From a virus, in IMG/VR virus record IMGVR_UViG_3300029258_001156, positions 1 through 41,145 of that record: DNA of 41,145 bases; one strand, 5' to 3'. Positions within the stretch are counted from its first letter, which is position 1, and every line of letters begins with the position of its first letter. The notes below the pieces were generated by a model. That model ran no database searches and had not been told where the DNA came from. It saw nothing but the letters and a program-made list of their open reading frames with translations. Below, in pieces: positions 21,572 through 29,124 of the stretch. The translations under genes and the position numbers were made by a program.

Positions 21572-22447
21572 TCAGAATTTCGGCCGTGGCAGCACGTCGG
21601 CCGATTGCGGCAAAGAGAGTGCCGCTTCGTTGATATAGTTTCGCGTCATCGCTTCCGTGGTGTGTCCCAACTGTCGGCGCGCCACGTCGATCGAAGACGC
21701 GGCGGCGGTCAGGGTTGCCGTCGTGCGCCGCAGGCAATGAAACATTCGATAGCGATCGTGCGGCAGATTGGCGGCCGTCAGCAGCCGCTTGAGTTTCGGC
21801 CAGATGCGCCGCTTGCTGTAGCACCACGGCCACACGAATTCCCGATCGGTTGCGTAATGCCCGGCCACCGCCGCGACAGTTTGATCCGACAAGTTGATCG
21901 CCTGCTCGATGCCCGTCTTCGCCGCGTCGGCTCGCAGCACAACACACCGCTGGGCCAAACTCAGGTCGCCCGGTCCAACCGCCATGGCCGCCGACAATCG
22001 CGAGCCGGTATCGTAGAGAAAGAGAATGAAGCTGGACCACCATGCCGCCTTGGGAATCGCCGTGCCCTTCATGGTTCCCGACAACGCGCGACACGCACCG
22101 ATCAACCGCTCCAATTCGTCGACTCGCCAATACGCCGGTATTCGCTTCACGCAGCGGATCGTCGGAATGTCGATCGGCCCGACCGGACAATGCCCTTTCT
22201 TGTGGGCCCACCGCCAGATCGTCAGCACGTCGCCGCGCTCTCGCTTGACCGTTCGCGGCGAGACTTGCCGCAACCGGGCCGACAGCCAGGGCAACACCAT
22301 ATCGTCGCAGAGCGAATCGACCTCGACCGGTTCCGCGTAGAACTTCTGTAGCGACTGTGCCGCATAGAGGTATTGCGCCACCGTGGTTGGCCGCAGTGTC
22401 AACCGCCCCGGTGCGTAGACGTTCTCGATGTAGTCGGACAGGCTCAT
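21572..22447 (-). CDS. int: Tyrosine recombinase integrase
   Basis: 291 residues. An N-terminal SAM-like core-binding domain (~1-85: SDYIENVYAPGRLTLRPTTV...) precedes the catalytic domain. The full active site is visible: Arg150 (YDTGSRLSAAM), Lys177 (DAAKTGIEQ), His237 and Arg240 (FHCLRRTTAT), His262 (LGHTTEAM) and nucleophile Tyr271 (TRNYINE). It integrates the phage into the host chromosome; the nearby attP carries part of a tRNA-Leu gene. AAGGAG precedes the ATG. Unlike many lambdoid phages, int is co-directional with the repressor and with all other minus-strand genes. No excisionase was recognised. Confidence 0.93.
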   Translation of the reverse strand: MSLSDYIENVYAPGRLTLRPTTVAQYLYAAQSLQKFYAEPVEVDSLCDDMVLPWLSARLRQVSPRTVKRERGDVLTIWRWAHKKGHCPVGPIDIPTIRCVKRIPAYWRVDELERLIGACRALSGTMKGTAIPKAAWWSSFILFLYDTGSRLSAAMAVGPGDLSLAQRCVVLRADAAKTGIEQAINLSDQTVAAVAGHYATDREFVWPWCYSKRRIWPKLKRLLTAANLPHDRYRMFHCLRRTTATLTAAASSIDVARRQLGHTTEAMTRNYINEAALSLPQSADVLPRPKF

Positions 22448-22685
22448 AGCCGGTAGCTCCTTGGATGTTCGGCGTCCGTGTCCGCAAGTCTAGCTTACGG
22501 TTTCCCGCAAGCGCAGAAAAATACAGACGCCTATAGTCCATGGCGCAACCCCAGAGGTCGTGGGTGTCCGAGTCGGTCGCACCCGATCGCCGCAGAGGCG
22601 GCTAGAGGTGCTGTGGTTTTGAAATCGCTTTTTGCGTGAGTCGTCCGTCCGGATCTCACTCACACCGCATCACTCGCACGCTAAT

Positions 22686-22982
22686 TTACAAATTTGTAGG
22701 AACCGTGTCAAGCGGAGTCCCCGGATTCTTGGCGAAATTTGTAAAGTTTTTTGGTGGCGGCCCGACGAGGCGGTCAATCGATACGTCGAGTGCCTCGGCG
22801 ATTCGAGCAAGAATCCCCGGCCCTGGCTTATTGAGGCCACGCACTACACGGGTAATTGTCGTCGACGACTCGCCGGTTAGTTTCGCGAGATGTGCCTGCG
22901 TCCAGCCTCGATCGTCAAGCAATCTTTGCAGGTTGGTGGAAATGTTTTGGACGGCAGTTTCGTCGGAAATCATGATGGTCAT
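22686..22982 (-). CDS. XRE/Cro-CI family repressor
   Basis: 98 residues from the ATG at 22982. The helix-turn-helix covers ~20-75: LQRLLDDRGWTQAHLAKLTG, ESSTTITRVVRGLNKPGPGI, then LARIAEALDVSIDRLVG. It has no C-terminal RecA-dependent protease domain, so induction must work differently. A TTGACA/TATTCT promoter lies directly in front; its predicted start point falls on the A of the ATG, suggesting a leaderless mRNA as for lambda cI from PRM. A palindrome between -35 and -10 suggests autorepression. A 12-bp palindrome TACAAATTTGTA (22687-22698) overlaps the stop codon. Confidence 0.8.
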   Translation of the reverse strand: MTIMISDETAVQNISTNLQRLLDDRGWTQAHLAKLTGESSTTITRVVRGLNKPGPGILARIAEALDVSIDRLVGPPPKNFTNFAKNPGTPLDTVPTNL

Positions 22983-22988
22983 ACCCAA

Positions 22989-23017
22989 AGAATACCAATT
23001 GTGGTATGCTCTGTCAA
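22989..23017 (-). promoter_or_regulatory. Sigma70-type promoter for the repressor gene
   Basis: -35 TTGACA (23012-23017), 17-base spacer, -10 TATTCT (22989-22994), then six bases to the ATG (22980-22982). The -35 is a perfect consensus and the -10 has 4 of 6 matches. Spacing predicts transcription starting at the first base of the start codon. Confidence 0.7.
22992..23007. promoter_or_regulatory. Palindromic operator within the repressor promoter
   Basis: ATACCA-ATTG-TGGTAT: a perfect 6-bp inverted repeat with a 4-base centre, lying between -35 and -10 and overlapping the -10. This is the expected place for an autoregulatory XRE repressor site. No second copy was noticed elsewhere in the window. 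Confidence 0.65.
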
Positions 23018-23105
23018 TCAGAAAACCAACGGCGGTGGTTTCAAGGTCCACAGCAATGCAACCCCCAGTCGTTACCGATCCTGGACACCGCCGTTAGCTT
23101 CTGAG

Positions 23106-23161
23106 TGCCGAAGAGAGGACTTGAACCTCCACGGCCCGAAGGCCACTAGGTCCTGAACCTA
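23106..23161 (-). other. attP: attP: 3' part of a tRNA-Leu(CAG) gene
   Basis: On the minus strand this is the 3' two-thirds of a leucine tRNA: anticodon arm with loop TTCAGGA (anticodon CAG), long variable arm TGGCCTTCGGGCCG, T-arm GGAGG-TTCAAGT-CCTCT, acceptor strand CTTCGGC and discriminator A. The matching 5' acceptor GCCGAAG and the D-arm are absent, and homology appears to stop inside the anticodon stem. Integrative phages carry such 3' tRNA segments as attP so that the host tRNA is rebuilt on integration. The integrase gene is nearby. The core is probably within these ~56 bases. Confidence 0.8.
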
Positions 23162-23202
23162 CTGAAAGTTTCAGCGGCCTCACAACCAGCATAACCGCGC
23201 AC

Positions 23203-23228
23203 AAAAAAACCCGGCTGGATGCCGGGTT
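23203..23228 (-). terminator. Rho-independent terminator of the late (structural) operon
   Basis: Minus strand AACCCGGC-ATCCA-GCCGGGTT followed by TTTTT: an 8-bp perfect stem, 5-base loop and T-run. It stops minus-strand transcription coming from the tail genes before attP and the repressor. Confidence 0.85.
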
Positions 23229-23383
23229 GTGGCTCATGGATCGCGGATGACCCACACAGAGGGGGAGCGGGGTGTTGACTCGAGCGCGGCGATATGGTAG
23301 ACGTGGGGTTGAGCTTGGCGGGTCGGCACGGATTGCAGGGGCAGCGGCCCGCCGGGCTCTTTTACCCACAAGGAGGCTATGCC

Positions 23384-23566
23384 ATGCTTGGGATTTCAGG
23401 GAAAACACTCATTGCGGTCGGCACGATCGCGGCAGCCGCCGGAGCGGCTTTATTCTTTGCCGCGGTGGGGCTCGGCGACGTTAACCCTGCGGTAAGTGGC
23501 GTTGCCATGCTCGCCATCTTCGGCGGCATCGGTATCTTTGTCGTCGGCAGGCTGGCCAACGATTGA
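23384..23566 (+). CDS. Small two-helix membrane protein on the plus strand
   Basis: 60 residues, the only convincing plus-strand gene. Two hydrophobic helices (~7-27 KTLIAVGTIAAAAGAALFFA and ~36-56 SGVAMLAIFGGIGIFVVGRL) are joined by a short GDVNP turn. Start chosen at the ATG preceded by a perfect AAGGAGG seven bases upstream. A weak TTGACT (-35-like) lies about 105 bases upstream. It sits between the late operon end and the lysogeny region, antisense to any late read-through. A holin or a lysogenic-conversion/exclusion protein expressed in the prophage are both possible. Confidence 0.6.
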   Translation: MLGISGKTLIAVGTIAAAAGAALFFAAVGLGDVNPAVSGVAMLAIFGGIGIFVVGRLAND

Positions 23567-23580
23567 GATACAACCCCAGC

Positions 23581-23883
23581 CTACCCGACTGGCGCGACGT
23601 CGCCGCGTGCCTCGCCATCACCGGCTTGCTGGCCGTCTTGGCGTGGCTGTTCGGGTGAGTAGGGAAACCACTCGTTCAGTTTCTTCTGCCGCTTCTTGCA
23701 GCCGCCGCACGGCTTGATCCCTACGGCCTTCGTGATCTTGGCGATCGTGTCACCGAGGCCACGAGACTTTGCTTTCGGACAGTTGCGGCGGGGCGGCTTT
23801 TCCGACTTGCGTGGGTAGACCCAGTCGCAATCGGGACATTGCCAGAGGCCGTCGGCGTTGAGTTGAAATGGGCAGTCGGTCAC
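23581..23883 (-). CDS. Zinc-ribbon phage protein, last gene of the late operon
   Basis: 100 residues with a GTG start overlapping the upstream stop by four bases; a longer reading would overlap the upstream gene by 61 bases and is rejected. The first ~45 residues carry Cys pairs (TDCPFQLNADGLWQCPDC ... NCPKA) suggesting a zinc ribbon, followed by IAKITKAVGIKPCGGCKKRQ then KKLN, a short motif I associate with other phage tail-region proteins. The C-terminus is low-complexity. Unknown role. Confidence 0.55.
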   Translation of the reverse strand: MTDCPFQLNADGLWQCPDCDWVYPRKSEKPPRRNCPKAKSRGLGDTIAKITKAVGIKPCGGCKKRQKKLNEWFPYSPEQPRQDGQQAGDGEARGDVAPVG

Positions 23884-24434
23884 AGAGCGGTCACTTCGCA
23901 CGTTGGTGCGGGAGTGGTTAAACAGGGTATGCCATAGCACGGAGGTTGCATTCCAGAATAATATGGCACAGAAAAGTCCTCAAGGTCACAGCTTAATGGG
24001 CTCTCTGTGTCACTGTCTACATAGCGAAACACTCGACCACATCCGTCAGCGCCATAGTAGAGTTCGATGTCAAGATAGTTCCCAGACAGTTCATACCATT
24101 GCCAAGTGACCGTGATTTGCGTTGTGTTAGTACATCCACCCAGGTCCGAGAATGTGTCCTGGTATTCTCGCACGCACCAGTCGCCAAACTCATAGGCGTC
24201 ACCGGTGGCAGGCACTACCAGTGGGCCTGCGTAATCCTCATCACAATCCGTACATGAGGCGTAGTCGATGAAGCCTGTAAACACGAGGGAAAGTGAATCC
24301 GGACTGGTTCCGTCACAATGCGGGCACCCCCCACAACAACACCGCCGCCCGAACCCCATCGCCCCAGGCAACGGCGAGCCGGGCAGCCAGAGCCCCGGAA
24401 ACTGCAACAGTGTTTTTTTCGGTTGGTGGATCAT
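23880..24434 (-). CDS. Cysteine-rich tail-region protein
   Basis: 184 residues with about 18 Cys, including CCCGGCPHC near the N-terminus and CTDC, GGC, CGR and PCYGIPC later. The middle is a beta-rich domain (TTQITVTWQWYELSGNYLDI then ELYYGADGCG). Many Cys in a virion-linked protein suggests metal binding or disulfide stabilisation. It lies at the end of the tail gene series. No family recognised. Confidence 0.55.
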   Translation of the reverse strand: MIHQPKKTLLQFPGLWLPGSPLPGAMGFGRRCCCGGCPHCDGTSPDSLSLVFTGFIDYASCTDCDEDYAGPLVVPATGDAYEFGDWCVREYQDTFSDLGGCTNTTQITVTWQWYELSGNYLDIELYYGADGCGRVFRYVDSDTESPLSCDLEDFSVPYYSGMQPPCYGIPCLTTPAPTCEVTAL

Positions 24435-24437
24435 TGC

Positions 24438-25307
24438 TTAGCTCGGACACATCACATCGAGTGCTTTCCAGTCGCCGTCGTTTTCGTCCCAGGTGGCAAT
24501 TGCTTCATCGCCCTCATCGCCGTCAAACTCGCGATTCGTAACCGAGAACGTCGAGCTTGCTGGATTCGTGTCGGTGATGATTGCGCCGGGTGGTTGCATC
24601 ACGTAAACATTTTCCATCGTAAACGAAATGCCGCCTGACACGTCTGCCGTCAAGTCACCCATGATTTGCAACGCATGCGGCTGCAACTTCATTATCTCGA
24701 ATCGTTCCAGATCGTGCATGTACCACGCGTAGCCTTGCGAACCGCGATGATGTGGCGACGAGAAAGCTCCGTTGGCCCGGCCCCGATGCACCCCAAGAAC
24801 ATCCGTCACCTCAAAGACCACGCCCGATTGAATCGACCCCGCCGCGTCCAGGTAGTAGGCGTCAACCGTCCCGCCCGGTGTCAACGCCTCTTTCAACTCG
24901 AAACGCATCATGTCGATCGCCCGCATGTCGACCACCTCCCACCGGTCGACGTCGTGTGGATGATAACATGTGCCTTGCGACCCGCGATCATAGGGGGACG
25001 AAAGCTCACCGTTACCCAACCCGAACCGCGTATTGAGAATGTCGGTTACCGTGAACGATGGCCGGTCGCCCGTGTGCGTGCCGTCCTCGACCGTGCCGTC
25101 ATCTTTGAGGAAATACGCTTCGGCCGTTTGGTAGGTCTCACCCTCGACCAGCGCGAACGGCTCTTTTAGCTCGAACCGGCGAAACTGAAACGGCAACGGC
25201 GACCGAGGCACACGCGGCGGTGCCGTGAGGTCGCGCGGCTCGTTCTCGTGGTCGATGACCACGCGGGCAATACGTCGCTGTGAATCGTCGGTAAAGGTCT
25301 TGGCCAT
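24438..25307 (-). CDS. Tail protein with duplicated domain
   Basis: 289 residues. Two tandem copies of a ~75-residue unit are visible: RRFELKEPFALVEGETYQTA ... GNGELSSPYDRGSQGTCYHP (about 43-125) and MRFELKEALTPGGTVDAYYL ... ANGAFSSPHHRGSQGYAWYM (about 133-205). Each ends with a DxxRxEx(V/M) element. A third, different domain closes the protein (ITDTNPASSTFSVTNREFDG). It is a probable tail-tip or fibre attachment component; the duplicated unit suggests a pseudo-repeat binding module. Confidence 0.6.
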   Translation of the reverse strand: MAKTFTDDSQRRIARVVIDHENEPRDLTAPPRVPRSPLPFQFRRFELKEPFALVEGETYQTAEAYFLKDDGTVEDGTHTGDRPSFTVTDILNTRFGLGNGELSSPYDRGSQGTCYHPHDVDRWEVVDMRAIDMMRFELKEALTPGGTVDAYYLDAAGSIQSGVVFEVTDVLGVHRGRANGAFSSPHHRGSQGYAWYMHDLERFEIMKLQPHALQIMGDLTADVSGGISFTMENVYVMQPPGAIITDTNPASSTFSVTNREFDGDEGDEAIATWDENDGDWKALDVMCPS

Positions 25308-26560
25308 CAGACGATCGCGGATGGGGTCCAGGTCAGATGGTCACCGAGGTCGAGTGCCACGTCTTGGAACCCGCACTCCCGTAGGTCGAGACCGTTGGTC
25401 CACGTCACCGACGCCGCCGGGTCGTAGATCGCCGCGCCTGAATAGACGTTGGCGTTCGTGACGGTTCGTCCGCTGCTGTTGCGGCGGAAGTCGGTTACCG
25501 ACCCCGTGCTTGCGTTGAGTGTGGTGCAAGTGCCGGTCGACGTGTAGTAGACCGTGCCGCCACGATTGTTGAGGGTGCCAGAGGTCGCCGCGCCGGCAAT
25601 GTCGAGCGTCCCGCCGCTGTTCGTCGCGGTCGTTGTGTTGCATTCGGCGGTGGTCGTGCCGCCTCGGGTCGTCAGTGTCCCAAGCGTCACGCCCGACCCG
25701 AAAGAAACAGTGGCGTCACTGCCCTGGTTGGTGATGTAGCCGACGTCGGCGGTCGTGAGTGTCGCCGTCTCTCCAGCGTAATAGCCAACGGCCACGGTCC
25801 CTTTGTTCACGTTCAGCGTGTTGTCCGCATGTCCGCCGGACAAGAGGATCGGCGGTACGCCCGTCTCGGCCGCCGTCCCCGTCCCGTTGATCGTGCAAGC
25901 CGTCTTGTCATCGGTGTCCCATTCGATGTTAATCCGCCCCGTGCCGCTGCCGTCGATCACCGCCGTCGTGGCCGAGAGTTTCAACGCGGTACGGCGATAT
26001 TCGACATACCCGCTTGCATTGGTTCTCGGCAGCCCGATGCCGCCGGTTGCGGTAAAGGTCGGCTCGATACGCAGGGACCCCAGTTCGACGGCCGACTGGT
26101 CGAGCCCGTAATAGATCGGGATGGCCGAGTTCTCGATGACAACATCATCGTCGTCGACTGGTACCGCGCCCGTGTCCCAGTTCGCGGCCGTTGACCAGTC
26201 GTTTGGCCCGGCGCTTGCAGTCGTGTCCGAGAAGTCGGTGACCGCGCCGGTGCCCGCTCCGGTCTCGGTCAGTGTCGCCGTAAACGGAACGCCGGCCGTG
26301 TCGGCGGTGCCCGTGATGTTTCCGGCGCTCGGGTTCGTCCAGGTAACCTCCGCGAACTGCGCATAGGTCGAGGCATTTAGCAGCACGACCAGCGCGGCGG
26401 CCGTTGTCGCCACGTCGGTGTCGCCGACCTGGGAGATCGCTAACCCGTCGATCGTCACGGTAAACGTGTTGTTTGCCGGAGTGCCGTCGACGGAGTCAAT
26501 CGAGGCATTGGCCACATGAGCCACCGCCGTCGCGTCACCGTTCCATACTACCGTGCCCAT
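25307..26560 (-). CDS. Beta-rich tail fibre / adhesin-like protein
   Basis: 417 residues, T/G/A/N-rich. The first ~100 residues (NTFTVTIDGLAISQVGDTDV, SAGNITGTADTAGVPFTATL) look like an Ig-like tail domain. The middle (~110-350) is a repetitive beta-solenoid with short turns (RTNASGYVEYRRTALKLS, GVTLGTLTTRGGTTTAECNT, SGTLNNRGGTVYYTSTGTC). The C-terminus is short and hydrophilic. It probably forms part of the tail tip or a side fibre. It shares one base with the gene downstream. Confidence 0.6.
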   Translation of the reverse strand: MGTVVWNGDATAVAHVANASIDSVDGTPANNTFTVTIDGLAISQVGDTDVATTAAALVVLLNASTYAQFAEVTWTNPSAGNITGTADTAGVPFTATLTETGAGTGAVTDFSDTTASAGPNDWSTAANWDTGAVPVDDDDVVIENSAIPIYYGLDQSAVELGSLRIEPTFTATGGIGLPRTNASGYVEYRRTALKLSATTAVIDGSGTGRINIEWDTDDKTACTINGTGTAAETGVPPILLSGGHADNTLNVNKGTVAVGYYAGETATLTTADVGYITNQGSDATVSFGSGVTLGTLTTRGGTTTAECNTTTATNSGGTLDIAGAATSGTLNNRGGTVYYTSTGTCTTLNASTGSVTDFRRNSSGRTVTNANVYSGAAIYDPAASVTWTNGLDLRECGFQDVALDLGDHLTWTPSAIV

Positions 26561-26570
26561 GCCATGGCCC

Positions 26571-27428
26571 CTATGTTAGATTCAGCGGCCCGAAGGCCTT
26601 TTCCTTGTAGATCGTAAACGCAAGCATGATGGGCTCCCTGCCTTTCGGGAGCTTGTCGCCCACGTCGTCAAGCAAACCGACATCGCCGGTCTCTACTCCG
26701 AGATCGTCGGTCATCAGTCTCGTTTGATTGGGTTCACCCGGACCACCGAAAATACAAACGTATTCCGGCCCCTCGTTCTTGCGTTCGATCGGCTGCCACC
26801 CATCCTCGTTGATGTCGATCACGTAGACGACTCGCCAATACGATTGGCCGTTGCGGCTCTGCTCGCTCGCGGTCGGCTGCTTCATTCGACACGTCCCCGG
26901 CTTATTGCCGTGGAACCAGTCGGAATTGACCTTGTTGGCGTAGGATCGAGCCAGTGCCGGGTCGAAGTCGAGCCGGTTCTGTTCGATAATGAGCCGCTGG
27001 TACGACACGGGGATTTTCGGGATGTTCCGCAGCGGTGTTCCGGCCAAATCCTTGAACGCGATGCCGTTGACGTCCGTCTCCCGATCTTCCTCGGTGTAGA
27101 GTTCTTCCCATCGAATCTTGACTGGATCGTCGGTCGGGTTGTCCGACTGGCGTTGCGTGTCGCCGTGTCGACTGTTCCACGTCACTCGCACAAACCAGAC
27201 GGTGGCGTTCTGCTGTTCCGGCTTGATGTTCGTGACGATCGCCCCGGAGTCGCGTGGGTGGGCGCTGTTGCGTTGCGGTAGTCCGGCCGCCTTCTCCACG
27301 AGATCGCCGGTCACATCGTCGCCGGACGTGATGACGCGGTATTGGTCGGTGTACTTGCGAGAGCCGTCCGTGCTCCAGAGCGGGCCGGTTCGCTTACCTT
27401 CCAGTCGTACTGCCGCGGATACGCTCAT
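26571..27428 (-). CDS. Hypothetical tail protein after tape measure
   Basis: 285 residues. Beta-rich with distinct segments (RYTDQYRVITS-like start, ATVWFVRVTWNSRHGD, KIPVSYQRLIIEQNRLDFDP, YWRVVYVIDINEDGWQPIER, ending LAFTIYKEKAFGPLNLT). Position directly after the tape measure is where the distal tail or baseplate hub protein is expected, but no family motif was recognised. Confidence 0.55.
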   Translation of the reverse strand: MSVSAAVRLEGKRTGPLWSTDGSRKYTDQYRVITSGDDVTGDLVEKAAGLPQRNSAHPRDSGAIVTNIKPEQQNATVWFVRVTWNSRHGDTQRQSDNPTDDPVKIRWEELYTEEDRETDVNGIAFKDLAGTPLRNIPKIPVSYQRLIIEQNRLDFDPALARSYANKVNSDWFHGNKPGTCRMKQPTASEQSRNGQSYWRVVYVIDINEDGWQPIERKNEGPEYVCIFGGPGEPNQTRLMTDDLGVETGDVGLLDDVGDKLPKGREPIMLAFTIYKEKAFGPLNLT

Positions 27429-27429
27429 G

Positions 27430-29124
27430 TCAGTTTACCGGGATCTCTGCTTCCTGCTGGGGTTCCAACTTGTCTTCGATCTGTTCGAGTCGCGTGTTCA
27501 TTTTTTGGAGTTCGTTGAGTTGTTCTTTGGATGTCCTGTCGTTCTTCTCGATGTCTCGTAGTTTTCTCTGGAGAGTGATGCTCTGTTGCTCCAGTTCGGG
27601 CAGCATGTCAACGCCCGTGGTGTCTGCTCCGGTCGCCCACTCAATTGCGCTGATTCCCGGCGGTTTTAGTGCGTATCGCAGCCACTTCGGAACCGCATTG
27701 CTAGCCTTTTGCGCAGCGATTGCCATTTCCACAAAGCCTAACTGCGATGTCATTATGTATTTCGGTAACCGCTTGAGGCCCTCGGTTAGCATGTCGATTA
27801 CTTCACTAAGCCCCTCCAGCGCACCGGTGCCGCTCTCCGTCGTGAACCTATTCCATTCGGCCGTAAGTTTTTCCCACGCCTTGCCAAGCGGCGTTAGTTG
27901 GTTATTGGATACTCTGTCGATCTCCTCGCCCACTTCGCTAAACTTCGTGCGCAACTCGTCCAGCTTGGCAGTGAAACCTACTAGCGACTGGATATTGGTA
28001 ACCGATTTGTCGTTGAATCCTAGTTGCATTATCGTGGTCTTCTGCAACTCGTCGCCCATCCCCTTTAGTTTGTTTTCTATCGCGGTAATTGCAGCAATGG
28101 GCCCCTGAAACGCGCCGTTTGCATACACTGCCTGCCCCATGCCGAGATCTTCCCACGCCTCCTTGTTTCTGATTGCCTTTGTCGTTAGGTCACGCAACAC
28201 AATAGACAACCCGGTTCCGGCAGCCTCCCCCTTGACGCCCTGGTTGGCAAACATTGCCAGCAATGCAACGCCCTCCTCTAGCGAGACGTTGTAGTTCCTC
28301 ATCGCCGTTGCCGCCTTTGTAGTGAGCGACGTACTAAACTGCTCCACCGATTGATTGGCCGCGTTTGACGCAGCCACGAGCACGTTCCCGACACGCTTCA
28401 TACTCTTCATGTTTTTAAGCGGGTCTTTGAAACTGAGCCCAAGAGCCATCTGCGCGTCGGTCAACTTGTCGGTGGCGGTCGCCATGTCGAACATGCCCGC
28501 CTGAGCAAACTTCGCGACGGTCGGCAGGGCGGCAACCGCTTGGGCGGCGTCCATTCCGGCCGACGCCAGGAAGTAATAAGACTCTGCGGCTTCGGCGGAG
28601 GAAAACTTCGTTGCACTGGCGACATCGTGCGCCGTCTTCTCCATCACCTTCCGCATCTTGTCGCTGACGTTTGTCATAATGGCAAGAGAGGAATTCATCG
28701 CCTGATTGAAGTCCTCGACATTGCCGCCAATGCGAAACGCCGCGAACACCGCCGCCATCGGCCCGAGCATCCCGAGACTACCGGCCAGCCCCTTGACCAT
28801 CCCCGACGCCTTGGCGGCAGTCAGGCCCACCGCCTTGATCGCACGACCGGCCATCGTCGCCGGGGGGATTACACCCGCGTAGGTGACGCCCAGGTTGCGC
28901 ATCGCGTAGGCGTGTTCATTCGCGGTGATTTTCCCTTTCGCCATCCAGGTGTCGAGCTTGTGGACTTCGTGTTGGTATTGTTCCAGGGGCGTACGCGCGG
29001 CCCGCATGGTTTGCATGGCCGTCCGCTCGAACTTCCGAAGGTCGGCATTGATCTTGCGCAGGCCGCTCGCAACCCCATTGGAGTTGACGCCCATCACAAT
29101 TTTGACCGCAGTGCCGACCGCCAT
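27430..29124 (-). CDS. Tail tape measure protein (TP901 type)
   Basis: 564 residues. The N-terminus has a coiled coil (SGLRKINADLRKFERTAMQT), a hydrophobic segment ~95-130 (VGLTAAKASGMVKGLAGSLG, MLGPMAAVFAAF), and the TP901 core ~140-330: TAHDVASATKFSSAEAAESY, YFLASAGMDAAQAVAALPTV, LSFKDPLKN and ALLAMFANQGVKGEAAGTGL. Long helices follow. The length predicts a rather short flexible tail (~80-90 nm at 0.15 nm per residue). It follows the G/GT chaperone genes as usual. Confidence 0.92.
   Translation of the reverse strand: MAVGTAVKIVMGVNSNGVASGLRKINADLRKFERTAMQTMRAARTPLEQYQHEVHKLDTWMAKGKITANEHAYAMRNLGVTYAGVIPPATMAGRAIKAVGLTAAKASGMVKGLAGSLGMLGPMAAVFAAFRIGGNVEDFNQAMNSSLAIMTNVSDKMRKVMEKTAHDVASATKFSSAEAAESYYFLASAGMDAAQAVAALPTVAKFAQAGMFDMATATDKLTDAQMALGLSFKDPLKNMKSMKRVGNVLVAASNAANQSVEQFSTSLTTKAATAMRNYNVSLEEGVALLAMFANQGVKGEAAGTGLSIVLRDLTTKAIRNKEAWEDLGMGQAVYANGAFQGPIAAITAIENKLKGMGDELQKTTIMQLGFNDKSVTNIQSLVGFTAKLDELRTKFSEVGEEIDRVSNNQLTPLGKAWEKLTAEWNRFTTESGTGALEGLSEVIDMLTEGLKRLPKYIMTSQLGFVEMAIAAQKASNAVPKWLRYALKPPGISAIEWATGADTTGVDMLPELEQQSITLQRKLRDIEKNDRTSKEQLNELQKMNTRLEQIEDKLEPQQEAEIPVN

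Noticed and set aside
20793-22541. 582-codon open frame across the tRNA-like cluster and integrase
   Set aside because: It is a shadow of the integrase in another frame and reads through structured RNA elements; composition is Arg/Gly-rich and has no domain.
22550-22620. tRNA-Ser-like sequence upstream of integrase
   Set aside because: Contains a GGTGTCCGAGT motif and short inverted repeats, but no acceptor stem, T-arm or proper anticodon loop could be built.
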